From a virus, in the IMG/VR virus record IMGVR_UViG_3300005548_000017, positions 1 through 48,962 of that record: a DNA stretch of 48,962 nt; one strand, given 5' to 3'. Shown here piece by piece: positions 43,790-48,962 of the stretch. The translations under genes were made by a program, and so were the position numbers. Under the pieces are notes generated by a model. That model did not search any database. It was not told where the DNA came from and saw nothing but the letters and a program-made list of their open reading frames with translations. Within the stretch, counting starts at the first letter, position 1. The number at the start of each line of letters is the position of its first letter.

Positions 43790-44230
43790 ATGACTATCGG
43801 TAATACGACTGAGACCGCAATCTTGAAACTTACGTTTCAGGCTGTTGCGTGGGCGAACTACGCGGACAACGCCGCGACTACACCGCAAACCGGCGTCGGT
43901 GTCTCGCTGCACACTGCGGATCCGGCGGACGCCGGTGACTCGACGACCTCAGAGGTCGCGTACACCGGATACGGGCGCGTCAACGTCGCCCGAACCACAG
44001 CGGGATGGACCGAGTCGAGCGGCACCGTCGTGCCAGCAGCGAACATCGACTTCACCGCAGGCACCGGCGGCACAGGTGTCGTCACTCACTTCGCCACGTC
44101 GAAGACGACCGCGGCGGTTCCGACTGGTGCGCAGGCCATTCTGTGGAGCGGCACGGTGTCGCCGAGCATCAATACGGGCAACGGTGTGACTCCGCGCTTG
44201 ACTACGGCGACCAATATCACGCTCGACTAG
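43790..44230 (+). CDS. Minor structural / tail-fibre-type protein
   Basis: 146 aa. ANYADNAATTPQTGVGVSLHTADPADAGDSTTSEVAYTGYGRVNVART, then GWTESSGTVVPAANIDFTAGTGGTGVVTHFATS. The SLHTADPxDxGxxxTxEVAYTGYxRVxVAR pattern is a recurring phage structural protein placed among tail-fibre genes. Beta-rich, no catalytic motif. Own ribosome site (ACAGGAG). Confidence 0.75.
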   Translation: MTIGNTTETAILKLTFQAVAWANYADNAATTPQTGVGVSLHTADPADAGDSTTSEVAYTGYGRVNVARTTAGWTESSGTVVPAANIDFTAGTGGTGVVTHFATSKTTAAVPTGAQAILWSGTVSPSINTGNGVTPRLTTATNITLD

Positions 44231-44254
44231 ACTACAACAAAAGAGGGAGGACCA

Positions 44255-44725
44255 ATGCAGACTGTTCAATTGCCGGATCACTCGGCGGAGTTCCGCCGCT
44301 GTCTCGTCGACTGCGACACGGAGGGAGTCAGGAAGATCTGGAAGCACGTTGCTCCGAATATGCCTCTCCCCGAGACAGACGAGGACACACTCATCTGCAT
44401 CCACATAACGCGCACGGCAACGGAGCGACTCCCGTTTCGCTTCCGCGCCTACTCGCACTCGTGGTTGCGCGAGCGCTTCCCCGTCAATCCGTCGCAGATA
44501 CCGGACAGTCTGAAGCCGAGGGCCGAGCGCATGTACCCGCGCATCGTGTCGGCGGTCGGAATCTGCGTCGCCGGTTTCGGCAACAAGAAGACTGAGTATC
44601 ACCACTATGTCTCGAAGAAGCTCTGCGACGTGGTGGCCGAGATGTACGCGGACGGCATCGAGGACCCGGACTTGATAAAGGCGAGAATGAAGGTGGTCCA
44701 CGACAGACTGAGGAGCGAGCGATGA
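44255..44725 (+). CDS. Unknown protein in the fibre/glycosyltransferase module
   Basis: 156 aa, GAGGGAGG upstream. Helical (EFRRCLVDCDTEGVRKIWKHV; HHYVSKKLCDVVAEMYADGI) with ITRTATERLPFRFRAYSHSW in the middle and conserved Arg/Trp. ATGA overlap with the glycosyltransferase-like gene suggests a functional link. No family recognised. Confidence 0.7.
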   Translation: MQTVQLPDHSAEFRRCLVDCDTEGVRKIWKHVAPNMPLPETDEDTLICIHITRTATERLPFRFRAYSHSWLRERFPVNPSQIPDSLKPRAERMYPRIVSAVGICVAGFGNKKTEYHHYVSKKLCDVVAEMYADGIEDPDLIKARMKVVHDRLRSER

Positions 44726-45774
44726 CCAGTCTCGTCGTGAAGATGCTCGAGGACACTCTCGAAAAAGCGCGAACGGAGGGATTCAGCAGTCTATGTCTCT
44801 CCGTGACCGGACCGAACGGAAACTACTACAACTGGTCGACGGGCGAGGAGATCCAGCAGCTTGAGCTGATCTCGTCCCTGCACGACAAGCTGCGGGCGCA
44901 CGTCGAGAACTGGCGTCCGTACGACGAAGACCCGAAGCTAGACGCGAGCTTCGCCTGCTATCACTGCGCCAGCGTGCCGACAGGCTTCGACTTCCTGACG
45001 TGGCTGTTCACGCAGGAGCTGTATCGCATCGACGAGGACGCCCCTGGTCCTCTCAAGGTAGCCTTCTGGCAAGGCAGACACCCCCAACCAAATCCGTGGC
45101 TCGACGCCGTGTATCGTCCGCTGATCAAGATGATCGGCGGCGTAGAGGACGACCGAGCTCTGCGGCGCATGGGGGCCGACGTGCACGTCACTAGGACTAT
45201 GGCTGCACTGTACCGTCTCGGCGCGAAGTTGCCTCCGCTGAGAGCGGCAGGCGACTACGACTTGCCGCGCGGCGTTGTCACGATCACGCTTCGGGAGACC
45301 GACAGCTTCCCGCATCGCAACAGTGATCTAATAACGTGGTACGAGTTTGCCCGCTTTCTCAGGGCCAGAGGCGAGCAAGTGGTTGTCGTTCGCGATACGT
45401 CCAAGGCAGATGAGCCAATAACAGGGTTTGAGACCTGCCCATTCGCGTCGCGTGACCTCGACGCGCGGATGTGGCTGTACCAGAACGCCAAGCTCAACTT
45501 CTTCGTCAGCAACGGGCCGTGGATGCTGGCCGGACTGACGGAGAACGTTCCCTACGTCACCTTCGTTCAGCCGGAGGAGATGGACTCCAAGTACGACGCC
45601 AACAAGCCACACTTCTGGAAGCTGAAGATGGGCGTCGAGATCGGCGATCAGTTTCCTTGGGCTGGTTCTCATCAGCGCATCATCTGGAAGAAGCCGACGT
45701 ATGAAGTTATTCTCGATGCCTATCGAAAATATTGTGATGATAACTTAACACAACTTGAGAGAGGCGCAGCTTAG
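44722..45774 (+). CDS. Glycosyltransferase-like protein (GT-B-like), paralog of the gene at the left edge
   Basis: 350 aa. The N-terminal half is alpha/beta (DFLTWLFTQELYRIDEDAPG, VAFWQGRHPQPNPWLDAVYR). The C-terminal half starts VVTITLRETDSFPHRNSDL and contains RMWLYQNAKLNFFVSNGPWMLAGL and YVTFVQPEE, like the nucleotide-sugar-binding lobe of heptosyltransferase-type enzymes. The partial protein at 1-357 is homologous over this lobe. Possibly glycosylates virion fibres or host surface; the donor is unknown. Confidence 0.7.
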   Translation: MTSLVVKMLEDTLEKARTEGFSSLCLSVTGPNGNYYNWSTGEEIQQLELISSLHDKLRAHVENWRPYDEDPKLDASFACYHCASVPTGFDFLTWLFTQELYRIDEDAPGPLKVAFWQGRHPQPNPWLDAVYRPLIKMIGGVEDDRALRRMGADVHVTRTMAALYRLGAKLPPLRAAGDYDLPRGVVTITLRETDSFPHRNSDLITWYEFARFLRARGEQVVVVRDTSKADEPITGFETCPFASRDLDARMWLYQNAKLNFFVSNGPWMLAGLTENVPYVTFVQPEEMDSKYDANKPHFWKLKMGVEIGDQFPWAGSHQRIIWKKPTYEVILDAYRKYCDDNLTQLERGAA

Positions 45775-45775
45775 C

Positions 45776-46354
45776 GTGACGCTCAGCAATGTTGCAGGCA
45801 TCGTTGGAAAAAACGGGTTGCTGCGTGTCGTCGTTACGCAGCGCTGGCGCTTCCGTCACCATGTCAAGAAAAATGAGCACCTCTACATCGTGCCGGATTT
45901 ACAGGTTCAAGAGCCTGTCCCGTGGCACGAAATTCCCGCCCTGATCCGCAACGTCGAGCGGCACGTTTTCACGCAAAATCCGCCCGCAAATAAATGCGGC
46001 GAGTGTCGGCAATGCTGCATAACGGCGGAAGTTGTCAGTGGTACTTGGCGCAAAGAGGCACACAAGCCTTGCGAGCATTTATGTGAAAAGGGTTGTGGCG
46101 TTTATTTTGACAGACCACGCGCGTGCGCGGAATACAAATGTTTGTGGCTGCAAAGTCAGGGTGGAAATAGACCGATGTCGGCAACGATGCGACCTGATCA
46201 TATCGGAGTAATTTTTAGTAAAAATAACTATGATTCAAAAACCCTGTTTGTTGTCCTCGTCAAAGGTCGTGAAGAGCAATTGAACGCAGAAGAGGTTCGT
46301 GAGTTCATAGCACGTGAAGAAGGTGAAGGTGCTGTTAAAGAGATTATAGAATGA
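45776..46354 (+). CDS. CxxCxxCC cluster protein (YkgJ-like)
   Basis: 192 aa from GTG 45776; TTG 45755 is an alternative. Cys pattern NKCGECRQCCITAEV, then PCEHLCEKGCGVYFDRPRAC, ending YKCLW. This is the CxxCxxCC...C...C signature of YkgJ-like (zinc or iron-sulfur) proteins found among bacterial and phage genes. The codon use and base composition are more AT-rich than the genes before it, suggesting recent acquisition. Partner and role unknown; it precedes the giant fibre gene with ATGA overlap. Confidence 0.75.
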   Translation: MTLSNVAGIVGKNGLLRVVVTQRWRFRHHVKKNEHLYIVPDLQVQEPVPWHEIPALIRNVERHVFTQNPPANKCGECRQCCITAEVVSGTWRKEAHKPCEHLCEKGCGVYFDRPRACAEYKCLWLQSQGGNRPMSATMRPDHIGVIFSKNNYDSKTLFVVLVKGREEQLNAEEVREFIAREEGEGAVKEIIE

Positions 46355-48962
46355 CGCAAGTCTTTCTCTTAAAAACCGACACTTCGCCTTGGAGCAAACC
46401 AGGCGATTGGGCCGATGCCGGTCACACCGTCGAATTGGTCGGCGCCGGTGGACAGGGGCCTGTCCCGGCCGCTCTGAGCCTAGGAGGTGGTTCAGGCGGC
46501 TCGTATATGAAGCTCACGTATTTGTCCGGCGCGATGGGCGCGACCACGCCGTTTCAAATCAAAGGCAACATCACAAGCACTGCTTACGCTGCAACCGACT
46601 CAACAATTTGGGAAGGCACTACCGCTACCAATTCATACGAGGCAAAATCAGGATTTGCGGCCAATAGTATTAGTGGAGTCACGGGGCAAAGCCCGGTTAC
46701 AAACGGAACGCCGTCCCCGATCCTCTACACGGTTACAACGAGCAGTGCCGGGGGTAATTCTGGCGGAGGTACAAACGCCGTCAGCAACGGTGCGGGCGGT
46801 GGCGGTGGCGGTGCGGGCGGACCGAGCGGAGCGGGAAGCGCCGGAGGCGGTGCGGGTACCTATTGCGCGGGCGGCGGCGGCGCATCGGACGCACAGGGCA
46901 GCGGCACCGGAGGAAACGGAGAAACAAATGGTGGTGCTGGCGGCGGCAGCAGCGGCGGTGCTGGCGGTACTAGTGGAACACCTACTGGTGGAACTGGCGG
47001 GGCGGGAACAGGATCGGGCGGCGGCGGTGGATTTGGTAACTCGTCCGCTGGTGCTTCCGGCGCTGGCGGCGCTGGCGGCACCGATAATCAATACGACTCA
47101 TCGCACGGTTCCGGCGGAGGCGGAGGCGGAGGCGGTGGCTCAAACGTAAACACGGCGGGTTTCAATTCTTCGGGCGGCGGTGGTGGGCAATACGGCGGTG
47201 GCGGCGGCTCCGCCGGAAAATTACGAAAGGCGGGAACAACTAATGCGGGCACCGGCGGTGATGGCCTTATCGTCATCACCTACACGCCAGCAGCGAGCGG
47301 ATCGACTACTGGGTCGGCTGCAGGAACTGGCGCTGCGAATGCGACTGGCCGCGCCATTATCTCTAGCACTGGCAGCGCGAGTGGAAATGGTACGGCATCT
47401 GCAACGACAACGGTCACTGCTTCATCGTCGGGGTCAGCGCAAGGCAATGGTACAGCGAGTGCTGTAGGAACAAGTCTTAAGTCAGCAAGCGGTTCTGCCG
47501 CAGGAACGGGCACAGCAGCAGCGGTCGGTGCCACGATCCTAGCAGCGGTCGGTTCTGCGTCAGGAACGGGTACAGCAGCCGCAACTGGTAAGCAAACTTC
47601 TGCGGCAACAGCGTCAGCATCAGGAACCGGTACTGCAAACGCTGTAGGTGCTCAGACATCAGCGAGTATCGCTTCAGCATCAGGAACCGGAACGGCTTCA
47701 GCTACCGCCACTGAAATACGATCAACAATTGCTTCCGCATCAGGCGTCGGTTCCGCATCAGGCGTCGGTTCTATAATATCAGCGGCAATTGGATCAGCAT
47801 CCGGTACAGGAACGGCCAGTGCGACCGGGACAGGGATTAATTCAAGCACTGCAAGCGCCGCAGGTACAGGCACAACTAACGCGACCGGCACCGGAATTTT
47901 CTCAAGTGTCGGAAGCGCCGCAGGTACAGGAACAGCAAGCGCTGTCGGTGAAACCCCCGGAGGCGGTTCGGTCGGCTCTGCGTCTGGTGTCGGTACAGCC
48001 AGTGCGACAGGAACAGGAATTGTTTCAAGCATCGGTAGCGCGACCGGTACGGGAAGTGCGAGCGCAACGGGCGCTGCGACATTTGCAGCAACGGGTGCTG
48101 CGACCGGAAACGGTACGGCCAACGGTGTTGGACGTTCTACTTTCTCCGCAACTGCAAGCGCCACTGGTACGGGTACTGCAAGCGCCACTGGACGAGCGAC
48201 GGCTGCAAGCATTGGTAGCGCCGCTGGTACCGGAGCAGCCATCGGCATCTCCGACACCGGAACGAGTACCGGACAGGCCTCTGGTCAGGGAACGGCAGCG
48301 GCGACAGGACGTGCGTTCTTTGCAGCGATGGGCGCTGCAGCGGGGACCGGAGCTGCGAGTGCCACTGGTCGTGCAACTGTTTCGGCTACAGGGTCCGCTG
48401 CAGGAACGGGTGCGGCCAATGCACAGGGTACGGGGATTGTCTCTTCAGTTGGTAGTGCGTCGGGGACGGGCACCGCTAGTGCCACTGGCAACAACATCAG
48501 TTCAGCTAGTGGAGCGGCTGCAGGAACGGGCACCGCTGCTGCGACTGGTGCACAGACAAATGCGTCGACTGCGAGTGCCTCAGGAACTGGTACGGCCTCA
48601 GGAACTGGGGCAACAGTTCTCGGCACGATTGGTAGTGCAAGTGGAGCGGGCACAGCTTCCGGTCAAGGTCGTGCAACAAATGCATCGACAGGATCAGCTT
48701 CCGGTCAAGGCGCAGCAGTCGGCGTCAGCGCAGCTAACAACATAGTGTCAGCAGTCGGATCAGCTTCAGGAGCTGGCGCTGCAAACGCAGTGTCGATAAC
48801 GATAGCCGGAATGGTCGGCACGTCTATCGGACTAGGTAGAGCTGCCGGTGTTATTTCAGTTGTTACAACTGACGCCGTCGGAAGCGCGTCAGGAATTGGT
48901 ACAGCTTCCGGTGTTGCTATATGGACAGCAGCGGCAAACGGTAATGCGCCTGGAATAGGTCT
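46351..48962 (+). CDS. Very long Gly/Ala-rich tail-fibre-like protein (3' truncated by window edge)
   Basis: Open from ATG 46351 (ATGA overlap) to the end of the window, 870 residues visible. Residues 1-~130: a typical glycine-rich tail-fibre N-terminus (SKPGDWADAGHTVELVGAGG, GGSYMKLTYLSGAMGATTPF). Residues ~130-305: poly-glycine blocks (GGGGGAGGPSGAGSAGG, GSGGGGGGGGGSNV) like the polyglycine-II adhesin tips of T4-like phages. From ~residue 312: about 27 imperfect tandem 20-residue repeats. Probably an adhesin or fibre; no catalytic motif. The gene continues beyond 48962. Confidence 0.75.
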   Translation, partial: MTQVFLLKTDTSPWSKPGDWADAGHTVELVGAGGQGPVPAALSLGGGSGGSYMKLTYLSGAMGATTPFQIKGNITSTAYAATDSTIWEGTTATNSYEAKSGFAANSISGVTGQSPVTNGTPSPILYTVTTSSAGGNSGGGTNAVSNGAGGGGGGAGGPSGAGSAGGGAGTYCAGGGGASDAQGSGTGGNGETNGGAGGGSSGGAGGTSGTPTGGTGGAGTGSGGGGGFGNSSAGASGAGGAGGTDNQYDSSHGSGGGGGGGGGSNVNTAGFNSSGGGGGQYGGGGGSAGKLRKAGTTNAGTGGDGLIVITYTPAASGSTTGSAAGTGAANATGRAIISSTGSASGNGTASATTTVTASSSGSAQGNGTASAVGTSLKSASGSAAGTGTAAAVGATILAAVGSASGTGTAAATGKQTSAATASASGTGTANAVGAQTSASIASASGTGTASATATEIRSTIASASGVGSASGVGSIISAAIGSASGTGTASATGTGINSSTASAAGTGTTNATGTGIFSSVGSAAGTGTASAVGETPGGGSVGSASGVGTASATGTGIVSSIGSATGTGSASATGAATFAATGAATGNGTANGVGRSTFSATASATGTGTASATGRATAASIGSAAGTGAAIGISDTGTSTGQASGQGTAAATGRAFFAAMGAAAGTGAASATGRATVSATGSAAGTGAANAQGTGIVSSVGSASGTGTASATGNNISSASGAAAGTGTAAATGAQTNASTASASGTGTASGTGATVLGTIGSASGAGTASGQGRATNASTGSASGQGAAVGVSAANNIVSAVGSASGAGAANAVSITIAGMVGTSIGLGRAAGVISVVTTDAVGSASGIGTASGVAIWTAAANGNAPGIG
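47284..48962 (+). repeat. About 27 tandem 60-bp (20-residue) coding repeats
   Basis: Unit S-A-(S/A)-G-T-G-T-A-(S/N)-A-T-G-x6-(S/A)-x-G, for example SASGTGTASATGNNISSASG and SAAGTGAANAQGTGIVSSVG. Copies run in frame from about 47284 to past the right edge with most divergence at positions 13-18. One unit (about 48237) has lost a residue, and two late units carry insertions of one or two residues. The periodic Gly and small residues suggest a solenoid or fibrous stack. Confidence 0.85.

Noticed and set aside
46860-48653. Pro/Val/Ala-rich leftward frames and Arg/Gln-rich rightward frames in the repeat region
   Set aside because: Off-frame readings of the 60-bp repeats; the frame from ATG 46351 stays open to the window end and has the natural fibre N-terminus.

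Overview
The window is part of a GC-rich tailed bacteriophage genome (Caudoviricetes) with an HK97-type capsid. It carries P27-family small and large terminase subunits, a fused HK97 prohead protease/major capsid protein and an HK97-type portal. It also carries a phage-type replication set: family A DNA polymerase, AEP primase, UvrD-like helicase, exonuclease and a probable ssDNA-binding protein. No integrase, repressor/cro pair, tRNA or CRISPR array was seen. The host is not identifiable; ribosome-binding sites are strong GGAGG-type and most genes overlap by ATGA, GTGA or TAATG.

Layout. Positions 1-357 hold the C-terminus of a rightward glycosyltransferase-like gene, closed by a bidirectional terminator. 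From 34416 down to 400 about 75 genes are read leftward in nearly unbroken coupled arrays. In transcription order these are: small zinc-binding and membrane proteins (34.4-29.4 kb); a winged-helix regulator and nuclease (29.4-28.1 kb); ssDNA-binding protein, AEP primase, helicase and DnaQ-like exonuclease (27.8-21.9 kb); a DNA-base modification island mixed with nucleotide metabolism (22.1-13.6 kb); DNA polymerase I (13.6-11.6 kb); a 0.77-kb noncoding block with direct repeats; a MoxR-like AAA ATPase with a VWA-like partner (10.1-8.2 kb); and many short proteins including an ADP-ribosyltransferase-like protein (8.1-0.4 kb). An AT-rich divergent control region (34.4-35.0 kb) with repeated GATGATAGG boxes separates this arm from the rightward late arm. 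The late arm holds a NusG-like factor, HNH nuclease, TerS, TerL, protease-capsid, a small lipoprotein, a structured RNA candidate, portal, a collagen-like protein, a tail-fibre-type protein, a second glycosyltransferase-like gene, a CxxCxxCC protein and a very long glycine/alanine repeat protein that runs off the right edge.

The most interesting content is the 13.6-22.1 kb island. A ThyA-family enzyme, HD phosphohydrolase, UDG-superfamily protein, SAM methyltransferase-like protein, sugar/alcohol-phosphate nucleotidyltransferase, HAD phosphatase, choline/aminoglycoside-kinase-like protein, two TET-associated-type glycosyltransferases, a 5-hmdU DNA kinase-like P-loop protein and an aGPT-pyrophosphorylase/HMUDK-helical-domain protein lie in one coupled operon. 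This looks like a thymine hypermodification pathway: hydroxymethyl-dUMP made before replication, then phosphorylation, displacement and glycosyl or phosphodiester decoration on DNA. The combination of nucleotidyltransferase, kinase and HAD suggests an unusual activated-phosphate donor. The chemistry is inferred. The late module lacks tape-measure and tail-tube genes, so the rest of the late operon lies outside the window, probably reconnecting to position 1 in a circular map.
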